Part shown: positions 36,278 to 45,946 of the stretch, piece after piece
Position numbering within the stretch: the first letter of the stretch is position 1
Layout: each line of letters begins with the position of its first letter
Assembly (NCBI RefSeq): GCF_030718085.1
Contig: NZ_JAVAJF010000001.1
Coordinates: forward strand, 2,046,001-2,110,000
DNA length: 64,000 bases
Origin: Marinobacter sp. MDS2
GTDB lineage: Bacteria > Pseudomonadota > Gammaproteobacteria > Pseudomonadales > Oleiphilaceae
Reading direction: 5' to 3'
Made by a program: the position numbers and the translations under genes
Notes under the pieces: generated by a model
What the model was told of the DNA's origin: nothing
Databases searched by the model: none
The model's input: the letters and a program-made list of their open reading frames with translations, nothing else

Positions 36278-37165
36278 ATGAACAAGGCAGTTTCGGAAAC
36301 CAGCAAAGGTGTGGCATACGGGTTAGCGGCTTACACCCTGTGGGGCAGTTTTCCCCTGTATTTTGCGCTCTTTGAGGGCATTCCCGCCTGGGAGGTGCTG
36401 ATTCACCGGGTGGTTTGGTCCTGCGTATTTCTTGCGGTGGTTATTTCGCTGCTGAAACGTTGGTCCCCGGTTAAAACTGCATTGAAACGCCCAAAACGGC
36501 TGGGCTTTGTACTGGCGTGCGCTATTTTCATTGCCCTGAACTGGGGAATCTATATCTACGCGGTGGAAACGCGGCAAGTGATGCAGGCCAGTCTGGGATA
36601 CTTCCTGACGCCGTTGGTCAATGTGGCGATGGGGCTGCTGGTGCTAGGCGAGCGCATCTCCCGGTTGCAAGTGGTCGCGGTGGTGTTGGCGGCGGTGGCT
36701 ATTTTTTACCAGATTGTTTTGCTGGGTGTGTTGCCGTGGATCACTTTGGCATTGGCGTTCAGCTTTGGCACCTACGGGCTGATGCGTAAAAAGGTCGATC
36801 TGGATGGTTTGTCGGGCCTGTTTGTTGAAACGCTCCTGCTGTTGCCGCTCGGCCTGCTGGCGTTGGCGTGGTTGTCGGCTCAGGATTTGTCGCATCTGAC
36901 GGAAAGTACCAGCAGTGCGTTGCTGCTGATGTCCAGCGGAATAGTAACGGCGATTCCGTTGTTGGCCTTTGCCGGTGCCGCCCGCCGGTTGCGGCTGTCT
37001 ACGGTCGGGTTTCTCATGTACATCAACCCTACCCTGCAGTTTCTGATTGCCATGTATGTGTTCCACGAGCCTTTGGGTACCGAGAAGCTGATCAGTTTCG
37101 TGATGATCTGGGTGGCGTTGGCAATCTACTCCTGGTCTGCCTGGAGCGGCAGGGTCCGAGCATGA
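36278..37165 (+). CDS. rarD: EamA/DMT transporter RarD
   Basis: This 295-aa membrane protein has ten predicted helices of the drug/metabolite transporter family. It carries RarD hallmarks: GVAYGLAAYTLWGSFPLYF at the N-terminus, IFIALNWGIYIYAVETRQVMQASLGYFL near residue 90, and MYINPTLQFLIAMYVFHEP near residue 246. The name derives from E. coli chloramphenicol-sensitivity work; the natural substrate is unknown. It converges with the LysR gene. Confidence 0.9.
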   Translation: MNKAVSETSKGVAYGLAAYTLWGSFPLYFALFEGIPAWEVLIHRVVWSCVFLAVVISLLKRWSPVKTALKRPKRLGFVLACAIFIALNWGIYIYAVETRQVMQASLGYFLTPLVNVAMGLLVLGERISRLQVVAVVLAAVAIFYQIVLLGVLPWITLALAFSFGTYGLMRKKVDLDGLSGLFVETLLLLPLGLLALAWLSAQDLSHLTESTSSALLLMSSGIVTAIPLLAFAGAARRLRLSTVGFLMYINPTLQFLIAMYVFHEPLGTEKLISFVMIWVALAIYSWSAWSGRVRA

Positions 37166-37172
37166 CGCAGCC

Positions 37173-38054
37173 TTAAACCATGGTTTCCAGATAGGCCTCC
37201 AGTTCGTTTGCAAGCCAACCGACGACGGCACCCCCTTGGGCTTGCTCTGTTTCCAGTGCACTGAAAACCTTCCACCATCGCGCGCTCCGGTGGTTGATGG
37301 TTTTCAACTGTTCCTTTCTCAGTGCCTCTGCAATCAGCGGTAAGGGCAAATCCGCCCAGCCCGCGCCCTCGATCACCGCATCCCGAATCAGTTCGTATTG
37401 TGTAAAAGCGAGATAATTGGCGGTTTCGGGAGACTCCGCCACCAGCTGTGCGTCTTCCATGTAAGCCATGGTCACTTCCGTGTGGGCCACCAGCTGATCC
37501 TGGGTCACCCGTTTCAGCTGGCACAGCGGATGGCCCGGCGCGGCTACGGTGAGCATGCGCACGTCAGCCAGCTCTCGAAACCATTGATAGCCTTCGCTCA
37601 ACAGTTCGGGCATCAACCCGTAGGCGACATCGACGGATTGGTTGCGAACCAGACGAGTGAGCTCACGGGGCGGTGCCAAGTACACCGACAAACTGGTTTG
37701 CGGAAACTTCTGCTTCAGGCGTTTGAGAAGATCCCGCCAGATCACTTCCGGAATCGCATCGTCGCGGGCGATTCGCAGCACCGACTCCGCACCGCTTAAA
37801 TGGTGTTGGCAGCGTGACCGAATCTGGCCGGCTACCTGATCGAAGCGCCGACAATCGGTCACGATGGACTGCCCGATGGCCGTCAGGTGTAACTGGTTGC
37901 CGCTGCGTTCATACAGCTCAACCCCCAGCTCATCTTCCAGCGCTGCCAAAACCGTACTGACCGTAGTGCGGCTGCGATTCAGGTGTCGTGCGGCAGCCGC
38001 AATGCTGCCGTGATCGACCACCGACAGAAACGTTTTGATTTGTGATGCTTTCAC
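37173..38054 (-). CDS. LysR-family transcriptional regulator
   Basis: This 293-aa regulator has an N-terminal winged helix (SIAAAARHLNRSRTTVSTVLAALEDELGVELYER, spanning residues about 17-50) and a C-terminal substrate-binding domain of type 2 fold. The start is GTG. It is divergent from the cation diffusion facilitator gene across about 90 bp, so that gene is its most plausible target. Inducer unknown. Confidence 0.9.
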   Translation of the reverse strand: MKASQIKTFLSVVDHGSIAAAARHLNRSRTTVSTVLAALEDELGVELYERSGNQLHLTAIGQSIVTDCRRFDQVAGQIRSRCQHHLSGAESVLRIARDDAIPEVIWRDLLKRLKQKFPQTSLSVYLAPPRELTRLVRNQSVDVAYGLMPELLSEGYQWFRELADVRMLTVAAPGHPLCQLKRVTQDQLVAHTEVTMAYMEDAQLVAESPETANYLAFTQYELIRDAVIEGAGWADLPLPLIAEALRKEQLKTINHRSARWWKVFSALETEQAQGGAVVGWLANELEAYLETMV

Positions 38055-38147
38055 GATGCCTTACTTCCGACGGTTTTTCCGTCGCTCAGTGACTCACGCC
38101 GACGAATAGATCCCACTAATATGGCCACTTATTCACAGGAGGTCAAA

Positions 38148-38924
38148 ATGTTCACTTCTCTAGCGCGGGAAAATGTGGCGCTGAAATTGTCTGCGATCGG
38201 GGCCGGTTTGTTTGCGGTTGCCGGTATCGTGTGGGGCCTTTGGGTCGATTCTCTGGTTATTCTTTTCGATGGCGCCTATTCGTTGGTTAGCTTGGCGTTG
38301 TCGCTATTGTCCTTGTACGCCGCTCGTTTGATTCGCCGGCCGGCAACGAAAGACTATCCGTTCGGCATGGGTGCCGTAGAGCCTCTGGTGATTGCCGTTA
38401 AGGGCTTGGTGATTGGCTTGGTGTGTGTGATTTCGTTTGCCTCGGCGGTGGTTTCGGTGTTGCAGGGTGGCCGGCCGGTGGAAGCGGGTATGGCGCTGGT
38501 ATTTGGTGCCATCAGTGTCGCCGGCTGTTTGGCGGTCTGGGCCTATCTGCGCTGGACCAGTCATCGTAACGGCTCGGGCCTTGTGTTGGCCGAACAAGAT
38601 CAGTGGCTGATGGATACTGTATTGAGTGCGGCCGTGATGCTTGGTTTTGCTATTGCGTGGCTGATTGAGCGCAGTCAGTGGTCTGCGCTGTCGGTGTATG
38701 CGGATCCGGTGATGATGATGTTGATTTCGGGTTATTTCATGACGGTCCCGGTGAAAATGGTTCTGGGCGCCGTTCGGGAGTTGCTGTTAGCTGCCCCCGC
38801 GGCCGAAAGCATGGAGGAAATTCATGACACCCTGAAAGACCTAGGCGTGAATCCGGAGGCCGTGAAGGTGGCGAAGCTCGGGCCGACTCTGTTGTTAGAG
38901 GCGAAGTTGGTGCGTATGGGCTGA
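38148..38924 (+). CDS. Cation diffusion facilitator family transporter
   Basis: This 258-aa inner-membrane protein has the CDF pattern: WVDSLVILFDGAYSLVSLA in TM2 with the metal-binding aspartates, YPFGMGAVEPLVIAVKG leading into TM3, and a QDQWLMDTVLSAAV segment in TM5 with a second Asp. The C-terminal cytoplasmic domain is short. AGGAGG 5 nt before the ATG sets the start. Likely exports Zn2+, Fe2+ or another divalent ion. It is divergent from the LysR gene. Confidence 0.85.
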   Translation: MFTSLARENVALKLSAIGAGLFAVAGIVWGLWVDSLVILFDGAYSLVSLALSLLSLYAARLIRRPATKDYPFGMGAVEPLVIAVKGLVIGLVCVISFASAVVSVLQGGRPVEAGMALVFGAISVAGCLAVWAYLRWTSHRNGSGLVLAEQDQWLMDTVLSAAVMLGFAIAWLIERSQWSALSVYADPVMMMLISGYFMTVPVKMVLGAVRELLLAAPAAESMEEIHDTLKDLGVNPEAVKVAKLGPTLLLEAKLVRMG

Positions 38925-38962
38925 GCCGTGCGCTCCGGGGTGAAAAAATGGTGAGACCGCGC

Positions 38963-38989
38963 TTAAGTTGTGGTCGCGCTGGCCGATAC
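38963..38989 (+). promoter_or_regulatory. Sigma-28 (FliA) promoter of the chemoreceptor gene
   Basis: TTAAGTTG, exactly 11 nt, then GCCGATAC agrees with the FliA consensus TAAAGTTT-N11-GCCGATAA at 6 of 8 and 7 of 8 positions with the right spacing. It lies 63 nt before the start of a methyl-accepting chemotaxis gene, a typical class 3 flagellar regulon member. Confidence 0.8.
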
Positions 38990-39052
38990 CATTGACTATA
39001 AAAGTTGCTTTTAGGCCATCGCCAACACCAATAATAAACCGGAGTCACCCAT

Positions 39053-40732
39053 ATGCCCCTGATAAGCGCCCTGCGAATACGAACTCGACTGTTGATTGGT
39101 GTACTGGTACCGGTGCTTCTGACGGCGGGGGCTATTGCCTGGATTTCGGTCGCTGAAATCAAAGCCATTGGCCAGACAGAGCTGGATCGGCTTGAAGCAG
39201 AGTTGTTCGCAGCAAAGAAACAGGGGCTTCGGGATTTGGTCGAGGCCGTCAACGATGTTGTTGAAGAGGCGAAGAACAACCCTGACTTGTCGCCGGAAGA
39301 AGCCAAAAACGAGGCACGAAAGCGCATTCGAGCCATCTCTTTTGGTGATTCGAACTACGTGTTCGCGTATACCCGAGATGTTTTCAATCTGGCTTATGCA
39401 CCGAACCCCGACAAAGAAGGCCCCACTAGCAACCCGAAGGTCCGGGGTCTGGTCGGTGACCTGTTCCAGGCGGCGACCAACGATGGCTTTCACCAGTATG
39501 AATGGCCGAATCCAGCGTCAAATGGTGCGATTGAGCCAAAACTGTCTTACACCACTTTGGTGCCCGGCTGGGACTGGATGATCGGGGCGGGTGTTTACAC
39601 TGCGGATATTGAGAAAGTGCTGGCGGCGGCCAAACAAGATGTCGACGATACATTATCAGAGGACATGTTGTTTACATTGGTTGCGACCATCGTTGTGGTC
39701 ATCGTCTCTCTGATTGTGGGTTTGTTGATTGGCCGCACCGTGACCGTGCCTTTGAAAAGGGTCAGCGACACGATGCAGGACATCGCCAATGGAGACGGTG
39801 ATTTGCGCCAACGTCTGCCGGAAAATGGCACGGATGAGCTCGCGGAATTGGGGCAGCGCTTCAACCAGTTCGTGATGAAAATGCAAAACACGATCCGTGA
39901 AGTGGGCATCACCACCGATCAAGTGGCCTCCGCGGCAGAAGAGCTCAGCCGGGTGGCGAATGAAACCAGTCAGTCGGTGCAGGAGCAGGGTTCTGAAACC
40001 GATCAGATTGCCTCGGCGATTAATGAAATGGCTGCGACCATCCAGCAAATATCCGGCAACACCAACGAAGTTGAAAGTGCTGCGTCGGATGCGGACAGAA
40101 TGGCCCGTGAAGGGGGTGAGACGATCGCCAGTGCTCAGGGCGCGGTTACCCAGCTGTCTGGTGAAATCGAAAGCACCGCTGCCAGCATTAATGCGCTGGC
40201 CGAGAAGTCTGGCGACATTCAGCAGGTGCTGGATGTGATTCATGCGGTAACAGAGCAGACCAACTTGTTGGCACTGAACGCTGCAATCGAAGCCGCCCGA
40301 GCGGGCGAGCACGGTCGTGGCTTCTCGGTGGTTGCCGATGAAGTGCGCCAGTTGGCGCGCCGGTCGGCGGAATCTGCCGATCAAATTGGCGAAATGATTG
40401 GTGGCTTCGTGGCGGAAACCAAAGCTTCGGTTGAACGGATGAATCATTCGCGGCGAAGCTCCGAAGAAACGGTTGAGCGGATTAACCACGCCACATCCGC
40501 CCTGAACACGATTGTCGGTTCGATCGCCCAGATTCATGATCAGGTGACCCAGATTGCCACTGCAGCAGAGCAGCAAAGCCAGGTTGCGGAAGAAGTGAAT
40601 CAGAACGTGGTGCGCATTGTTGATGCGGCACAGCGAAGCGATACCGGCGTGACTCAGACCAACGAAGCCAGTCACGAATTGGCGCGCCTGGGTGAGAGCC
40701 TGCGCGAGCTGGTAGCCCAGTTTAAAGTGTAA
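39053..40732 (+). CDS. Methyl-accepting chemotaxis protein with single Cache domain
   Basis: This 559-aa transmembrane receptor has an N-terminal membrane helix (about residues 12-32), a periplasmic single-Cache (sCache_2-like) sensor of about 150 residues ending [18 protein letters not shown], and a second membrane helix (about 203-225). A HAMP domain and a signalling domain with the hairpin tip [19 protein letters not shown] follow. Cache sensors of this class often bind small organic acids. It sits behind a sigma-28-type promoter, consistent with chemotaxis regulon membership. Ligand unknown. Confidence 0.92.
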   Translation: MPLISALRIRTRLLIGVLVPVLLTAGAIAWISVAEIKAIGQTELDRLEAELFAAKKQGLRDLVEAVNDVVEEAKNNPDLSPEEAKNEARKRIRAISFGDSNYVFAYTRDVFNLAYAPNPDKEGPTSNPKVRGLVGDLFQAATNDGFHQYEWPNPASNGAIEPKLSYTTLVPGWDWMIGAGVYTADIEKVLAAAKQDVDDTLSEDMLFTLVATIVVVIVSLIVGLLIGRTVTVPLKRVSDTMQDIANGDGDLRQRLPENGTDELAELGQRFNQFVMKMQNTIREVGITTDQVASAAEELSRVANETSQSVQEQGSETDQIASAINEMAATIQQISGNTNEVESAASDADRMAREGGETIASAQGAVTQLSGEIESTAASINALAEKSGDIQQVLDVIHAVTEQTNLLALNAAIEAARAGEHGRGFSVVADEVRQLARRSAESADQIGEMIGGFVAETKASVERMNHSRRSSEETVERINHATSALNTIVGSIAQIHDQVTQIATAAEQQSQVAEEVNQNVVRIVDAAQRSDTGVTQTNEASHELARLGESLRELVAQFKV

Positions 40733-40845
40733 TGCCGGCAGCGGTCTTGCCCCTGGCAGCTGAAAGGGCGAGACTGTCCGTTTATTGTGGTTTAATAACA
40801 GGTTACTGCATGTGACCCAAAGCGATAATAACGGAACCCTTGACT

Positions 40846-41916
40846 ATGTTTATGCGCAATACCTTTCTGGCAGCCCTCGCTGCGGTTGCTGTTCTCGCCA
40901 GCCCTTTTGCGGCAGCCGATAAAACTTACACCATTCGTCTGGCGGAAACCTGGGGGCCAAACTCCGGCTTGCTTGGCGATACGCCTCGTAATATGGCCGC
41001 CATGGCCGAGAAAATGTCCAATGGCCGACTGAAGTTTCGCATCGATTCTTCGAACAAGCACAAAGCGCCTTTTGGTATCTTCGATATGGTGCGTAACGGC
41101 CAGTACGATATGGGGCATACCGCCTCGTATTACTACAAAGGCACCATTCCGAACGCCATGTATTTCACCACCACACCGTTCGGCATGATTGCGCCGGAAA
41201 TGTACGCCTGGTTTTACCATGACGACGGTATGGAACTGATGCAGAAGGTGTACGAGCCGTTCGGCTTGCTGTCCTTCCCGGGCGGCAACACCAGTAACCA
41301 GATGGGCGGCTGGTTTCGGAAAGAAATCAACTCACTGGACGACCTGAAAGGTCTGAAAATCCGGACGCCCGGGTTTGCCGGCGAGGTGATGTCCGAGCTG
41401 GGTGTCGCGGTTACCAACTTGCCTCCGGGAGAGCTGTATACCTCCCTTGAGCGCGGCACCATTGATGCGGTGGAATGGGTTGGCCCGGCACTGGACCTGA
41501 GAATGGGCTTCCACCAGATTGCCGACTACTACTACTCCGGCTGGCAGGAGCCGAATGCCGAAGTTCAGTTCCTGATCAATAAGAAAACCTGGAACAAACT
41601 GCCGGAAGACCTGCAGGAAGTATTGCGAGTGGCCATGCGTACCGCGGCCTACGACATGTATATTCAAAGCACCCATGAAAGTGGTGCTGCGTGGGCTAGC
41701 ATGAAAGAAGAATACCCGAACGTGACCCATAAGGTGTTTCCGCCGGAGGTGATCGAGGCGCTTCGCGAGACCACCAACCGTTTGTTGAACGAGTTTGCAG
41801 CAAAAGACGAACTGGCAAACGAAATCATTACGTCCCAGCGCGAATACCTGAAGCAGGTTCGTCCCTGGACAAACATTTCGGACAAGGCGTATTTGAACAG
41901 CGTAGCTGACCAGTAA
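40846..41916 (+). CDS. TRAP transporter substrate-binding protein (DctP/TakP-like)
   Basis: This 356-aa periplasmic protein has a signal peptide ([17 protein letters not shown]) and a TRAP DctP fold: [19 protein letters not shown] and [19 protein letters not shown] in the ligand-binding half, with a conserved Arg in [10 protein letters not shown], usual for carboxylate binding. Resemblance is strongest to TakP-like 2-oxo acid binders. No TRAP permease gene is adjacent; the only one in the window (teaBC-like) has its own binding protein. It is followed by a terminator and then the polyamine-type ABC genes. Confidence 0.85.
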   Translation: MFMRNTFLAALAAVAVLASPFAAADKTYTIRLAETWGPNSGLLGDTPRNMAAMAEKMSNGRLKFRIDSSNKHKAPFGIFDMVRNGQYDMGHTASYYYKGTIPNAMYFTTTPFGMIAPEMYAWFYHDDGMELMQKVYEPFGLLSFPGGNTSNQMGGWFRKEINSLDDLKGLKIRTPGFAGEVMSELGVAVTNLPPGELYTSLERGTIDAVEWVGPALDLRMGFHQIADYYYSGWQEPNAEVQFLINKKTWNKLPEDLQEVLRVAMRTAAYDMYIQSTHESGAAWASMKEEYPNVTHKVFPPEVIEALRETTNRLLNEFAAKDELANEIITSQREYLKQVRPWTNISDKAYLNSVADQ

Positions 41917-41934
41917 AACCGTCCTGAAAGGCGC

Positions 41935-41974
41935 AAGGGGCGCGGGGTTGTGGAATACCCTGACGCCCCTTTTT
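41935..41974 (+). terminator. Rho-independent terminator after the TRAP binding protein
   Basis: Arms AAGGGGCG and CGCCCCTT enclose a 21-nt region and are followed by a T-run. The hairpin separates the TRAP binding protein from the following potA-like operon, 19 nt after the stop codon. Confidence 0.85.
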
Positions 41975-42025
41975 GTTGGCCGGGGTTTCTGGAAAAATAC
42001 GCCGCTAACTTTTAGGCGGCGGCCG

Positions 42026-43147
42026 ATGAAACAGACACTGCTTTCTTTGAGTAAGCTTTCCAAGCAATTTGATGACCGCAAGGTCTTGGATTCGCTGGAT
42101 CTTGAGATCTTTGATGGTGAGTTCATTACCTTGCTTGGCCCTTCCGGCTGTGGCAAAACCACGCTTCTGCGCATGATGGCCGGGTTTGAGCACCCGGATG
42201 AAGGCACCATCACGCTCGGTGGTCAGGACCTGACCCATACCCCTCCAGAAGCCCGTCCTCTGAATACCGTGTTCCAGAATTACGCGCTGTTTCCACACAT
42301 GTCGGTGTTCGACAATGTGGCGTACGGCCTGAAAATGGAAAAACGTCCGAAGCCGGAAATCCAGCAACGGGTAGAAGAAGCCTTGGCCATGGTGCAGCTG
42401 GAGGAGTTTGCCAAGCGCAAACCGCACCAGCTTTCCGGTGGCCAGCAGCAGCGGGTTGCGATTGCCCGAGCGGTGGTCAAGCGTCCGAAAATGTTGTTGT
42501 TGGACGAACCTTTGTCCGCGCTGGATTACAAGCTGCGCCGCACCATGCAGGTGGAGCTGAAACGTTTGCAACGCGAGCTGGGCATTACGTTCGTATTCGT
42601 GACCCACGATCAGGAAGAAGCCTTGTCGATGTCTGACCGCATTGTGGTGCTGAAAGACGGTCTGATTCAGCAGTTGGGCACCCCGCGTGAAGTTTACGAA
42701 CGCCCGGCAAATCTGTTTACGGCGCGTTTTGTGGGTGAAACCAACTTCTTCCCGGGCCGGGTGGATGCCCTCAACGAAGACGGCACCGTGATTGTGGATG
42801 TGTTCGGATTGAAACGACGATTCCGGAAGCCGGATTTTGCCGTGACCGAAGACCAGCCCTTGCATGTACTGCTGCGCCCGGAAGATATTCGCGTGCTGGC
42901 ACCCGACGATCAGGATGGTGTGGCAGGCAAGGTTGTGGAACGTAACTACAAAGGCAGCACACTGGATTCAGTGATCCATCTGGCCGACGGCACCGAGGTG
43001 CTGGCATCGGAATTCTTCGACGAAGACGACCCGACGTTCGACTACCGTTTGGGCGAGCCGGTCCGGGTCAGCTGGGTGGACGGCTGGGAGTGGTTGCTGC
43101 CAGAGGAACCGGCGCTTGTCACCGAGGAAGACACCGTTGATGGCTAA
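42026..43147 (+). CDS. potA: Spermidine/putrescine ABC transporter ATP-binding protein
   Basis: This 373-aa ABC ATPase has Walker [15 protein letters not shown] (about residues 38-51), signature [14 protein letters not shown], Walker [13 protein letters not shown] and the TOBE/OB C-terminal extension of PotA-type proteins. It is the first gene of potA-potB-potC-potD. The start at 42026 avoids a 26-codon extension lying in the terminator region. Overlaps potB by 8 bp. Confidence 0.93.
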   Translation: MKQTLLSLSKLSKQFDDRKVLDSLDLEIFDGEFITLLGPSGCGKTTLLRMMAGFEHPDEGTITLGGQDLTHTPPEARPLNTVFQNYALFPHMSVFDNVAYGLKMEKRPKPEIQQRVEEALAMVQLEEFAKRKPHQLSGGQQQRVAIARAVVKRPKMLLLDEPLSALDYKLRRTMQVELKRLQRELGITFVFVTHDQEEALSMSDRIVVLKDGLIQQLGTPREVYERPANLFTARFVGETNFFPGRVDALNEDGTVIVDVFGLKRRFRKPDFAVTEDQPLHVLLRPEDIRVLAPDDQDGVAGKVVERNYKGSTLDSVIHLADGTEVLASEFFDEDDPTFDYRLGEPVRVSWVDGWEWLLPEEPALVTEEDTVDG

Positions 43148-43997
43148 CACATTGCAGCAACCATTCAGAACCGCCGTGCTGGTGCTGGTATGGGGTTGGT
43201 TGCTGTTCCTGGTGTTCACCCCCAATTTGTTGGTGGTTGGGGCCAGCGTAATGACTCGGGATCCGGGTAATTTTATTGCCTTCCCGATCAACCTGGACGC
43301 TTACCGCCAATTGTTGAACCCGCTGTATCTGGATGTGTTTTTGCACTCCCTGTACATGGCGGCCATGACCACATTGATCTGTTTGCTGATTGGCTACCCG
43401 TTCGCCTGGTCGTTGTCCAAGGTGGCCCGCAAGCATCGGTTACTGCTGATATTTCTATTGATTGTTCCGTTCTGGACCAACTCTTTGGTGCGTACCTACG
43501 CCCTGAAGTTGATTCTGGCGACCAACGGATTGCTGAATAACGGTCTGATGGTGATGGGTATTATCGATGAGCCCATGCAGATGTTGTACACCGAGGGCGC
43601 AGTCATCATTGGCTTGGTGTACTTGTTGTTGCCGTTCATGATTTTGCCGTTATACACGGTGTTTGAGGATCTGCGCGAAGACTTCCTGCGGGCTTCTCAC
43701 GACTTGGGTGCGGGCCGTTGGTCGACGTTCATCCATGTCATTGTACCTTTGACTCTGCCGGGCGTTTTGGCCGGCGTCATGTTGGTGTTGCTGCCGGCTA
43801 TGGGCTTGTTCTTCGTGCCAGACGTGTTGGGTGGCTCGCGCAACTTGCTGGTGGGCAACGTGATCAAAAACCAGTTTCTGGATGCCCGAAACTGGCCCTT
43901 TGGTGCCGCGGCTAGCATTATGTTGACCTTAGCCATGGCATTTTTAATGTTTGCCCACCGGTTAAGTAAACGGCGAATCGGGGAGGACGGTGTATGA
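43140..43997 (+). CDS. potB: Spermidine/putrescine ABC transporter permease PotB
   Basis: This 285-aa integral membrane permease has six hydrophobic helices and the BPD_transp_1 EAA-like loop, here [20 protein letters not shown] (about residue 187), which contacts the ATPase. The start overlaps the end of potA, and the stop overlaps the potC start by 4 bp, so expression is coupled. It forms the import channel with PotC. Confidence 0.92.
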   Translation: MANTLQQPFRTAVLVLVWGWLLFLVFTPNLLVVGASVMTRDPGNFIAFPINLDAYRQLLNPLYLDVFLHSLYMAAMTTLICLLIGYPFAWSLSKVARKHRLLLIFLLIVPFWTNSLVRTYALKLILATNGLLNNGLMVMGIIDEPMQMLYTEGAVIIGLVYLLLPFMILPLYTVFEDLREDFLRASHDLGAGRWSTFIHVIVPLTLPGVLAGVMLVLLPAMGLFFVPDVLGGSRNLLVGNVIKNQFLDARNWPFGAAASIMLTLAMAFLMFAHRLSKRRIGEDGV

Positions 43998-44764
43998 GCC
44001 GCTGGCTGCCCCGGACTTACCTGACCCTGATCTATGTGCTGCTGTATGTACCCATCGCCGTGCTGGTGGTGTTTTCGTTCAACGATTCCCGCACCGGCTA
44101 CGAATGGGGAGGCCTCAGCTTTCGCTGGTATGAAGCGTTGTTCAACAACCGGGCCATGGTTCAAGCCATGTGGAATTCCCTGTGGCTGGCGCTGTCGGCG
44201 GCGACGGTTTCGACCTTGATCGGCGCGCTTACTGCACTGGCCTTGCACCGCTATCGGTTTCGGGGCAAGCAGGTGCTGAACGGCATGTTGTTTATCGTGA
44301 TGATGTCGCCGGAAATCGTGCTGGCGATCTCGCTGTTGGGGTTGTTCCTGATGGTGGGGCTGCAGTTGGGTTACGTGTCCTTGCTGCTGGCCCACGTTAC
44401 CTTTTGTCTGCCGTTTGTGGTCATTACCGTGATGGCGCGTTTGAGTGGTTTCGACGAGCGCCTGCCCGAGGCAGCTCGGGACTTAGGCGCCAGTGACTTT
44501 ACCATGACTCGCACGGTGCTGATTCCGGTGATCATGCCGGCGCTGCTGGCGGGCTGGCTGCTCGGCTTTACCTTATCGCTGGACGATGTGGTGGTGAGCA
44601 CCTTTGTCAGTGGCCCGAGTTATGAAATTTTGCCGTTGCGCATCTACTCTATGGTGCGAGTGGGCCTGAAACCGGAAGTAAATGCCCTCGGTACCTTGTT
44701 GCTGGTGTTTTCACTGGTGATGCTGATGTTATCCCAATGGATCCTGTTAAGGAGTAAACGATGA
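43994..44764 (+). CDS. potC: Spermidine/putrescine ABC transporter permease PotC
   Basis: This 256-aa permease has six membrane segments and an EAA-type loop EAARDLGASDFTMTRTVLIP near residue 160. It overlaps potB and potD by 4 bp on either side (ATGA type). It pairs with PotB in the membrane. Confidence 0.92.
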   Translation: MSRWLPRTYLTLIYVLLYVPIAVLVVFSFNDSRTGYEWGGLSFRWYEALFNNRAMVQAMWNSLWLALSAATVSTLIGALTALALHRYRFRGKQVLNGMLFIVMMSPEIVLAISLLGLFLMVGLQLGYVSLLLAHVTFCLPFVVITVMARLSGFDERLPEAARDLGASDFTMTRTVLIPVIMPALLAGWLLGFTLSLDDVVVSTFVSGPSYEILPLRIYSMVRVGLKPEVNALGTLLLVFSLVMLMLSQWILLRSKR

Positions 44765-45801
44765 AGAAACTGGCACTGGCCACGATGCTGGCGGTTGGTT
44801 TGACCGGCTGCAGCAGTTCTGAAGAAACCCAAGTGTTGAATCTGTACAACTGGTCGGAATACATGCCGCAGGAAGTGCTGGATCGTTTCACCGAGGAAAC
44901 CGGCATTCAGGTGGTGTACACCACCTATGACAGCAATGAAGCCATGTACGCGCGCCTGAAACTCCTCGACGACAGCGCCGCCTATGACTTGGCGGTGCCA
45001 TCGACTTACTACGTCAGCAAAATGCGCCAGGAAGACCTTTTGATGCCTATCGATCGTAGCAAGATCGAAGGGTTCGATAATCTGTCTCCGGAATTGGTCA
45101 ATCTGGATATCGATCCGGAAAACGAATACAGCGTACCGTTTTTGTGGGGCACCACCGGCCTTGGCGTAGACACCGCAGACGTTGAAGGCGAAGTGACCGC
45201 CTGGGCGGATCTGTGGGATGAGCGCTTCGAAGGCCGCATTGTGCTGACCAACGACATGCGTGAAGTGTTCCATGTTGCCTTGCGAGTGCTGGGCTATCCC
45301 GGCAACAGCACAGACCCTGAACAGATCGAGGAAGCCTACGAGAAGCTGACCGAGCTGATGCCGTCGGTTCGTACCTTCAACTCCGACGCCCCGCGCATGC
45401 CGTTTCTGGAAGGCGAAACCGACATCGGGATGATCTGGAACGGCGAAGCCGTCATGGGGCGTGACGCCTTGCCAAGCCTGGAATACGTGTATCCGGCCGA
45501 GGGCATCATCGCCTGGTTGGACAGTTTCGTGATTCCCAAGAACGCCAAGAATCCGGAAGCGGCGCACAAGTTCATCAGCTTTGTGCTGACGCCGGAAATC
45601 TCCGCGCTGATCAGTGAAGACATCGGTTATGCCACCCCGAATCTGGCGGCCCGTGATTTGCTGGATGAGTCGGTTGCCAACGATCGCGCCAGCTATCCGA
45701 CCGCTGAAGACATGATCAACGCCGAGTTCCAGACCGATATCGGCGACGAAGCGTTGCAGGTTTATGCGAAGTACTGGGAAAAGCTGAAGTCTGGTCTTTA
45801 A
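44761..45801 (+). CDS. potD: Spermidine/putrescine-binding lipoprotein PotD
   Basis: This 346-aa protein has a lipobox LTGC at about residues 14-17. The mature part aligns closely with E. coli PotD: YNWSEYMPQEVLD, YDSNEAMYARL, TNDMREVF (equivalents of the acidic polyamine-contacting Asp168/Glu171), GMIWNGEA (Trp229 region) and WLDSFVIP (Trp255/Asp257). These residues support true polyamine binding. As the last gene of the operon it is followed by a strong terminator. Confidence 0.93.
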   Translation: MKKLALATMLAVGLTGCSSSEETQVLNLYNWSEYMPQEVLDRFTEETGIQVVYTTYDSNEAMYARLKLLDDSAAYDLAVPSTYYVSKMRQEDLLMPIDRSKIEGFDNLSPELVNLDIDPENEYSVPFLWGTTGLGVDTADVEGEVTAWADLWDERFEGRIVLTNDMREVFHVALRVLGYPGNSTDPEQIEEAYEKLTELMPSVRTFNSDAPRMPFLEGETDIGMIWNGEAVMGRDALPSLEYVYPAEGIIAWLDSFVIPKNAKNPEAAHKFISFVLTPEISALISEDIGYATPNLAARDLLDESVANDRASYPTAEDMINAEFQTDIGDEALQVYAKYWEKLKSGL

Positions 45802-45823
45802 GGCGATTTAGCGTACCGGATTG

Positions 45824-45851
45824 AAAAAGGGAGGCCTCGGCCTCCCTTTTT
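45824..45851 (+). terminator. Rho-independent terminator after potD
   Basis: A nearly perfect inverted repeat, AAAAAGGGAGGCC and GGCCTCCCTTTTT around a 2-nt loop, starts about 20 nt after the potD stop and ends in a T-run. The A-run on the left makes it symmetrical and possibly bidirectional. Confidence 0.92.
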
Positions 45852-45910
45852 CTTGGGCAGCTTTCACATAACCGCAATATATGGTCTATAACTTCCTGAT
45901 AACAAGAAGT

Positions 45911-45928
45911 TAGCGACGTGTCTCGCTA
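45911..45928. promoter_or_regulatory. Inverted repeat in the leader of the second Pot-like operon
   Basis: TAGCGA and TCGCTA are perfect arms separated by 6 nt, ending about 18 nt before the start codon of the second binding-protein gene. It could be an operator or a small leader hairpin. No regulator gene is adjacent. Confidence 0.35.
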
Positions 45929-45946
45929 CTAAAATTAGAGGAAGGG

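Noticed and set aside
39656..40675. 339-aa open frame antisense to the chemoreceptor
   Set aside because: Its His/Arg-rich translation is the reverse of the coiled-coil signalling domain; no ribosome binding site or family match.
40747..40774. Hairpin after the chemoreceptor gene as a terminator
   Set aside because: CTTGCCC/GGGCGAG pair only with a G-U and have no T-run; too weak to list.
44644..45567. 307-aa open frame antisense to potD
   Set aside because: Shadow of potD and the end of potC, which have convincing residues and overlaps.
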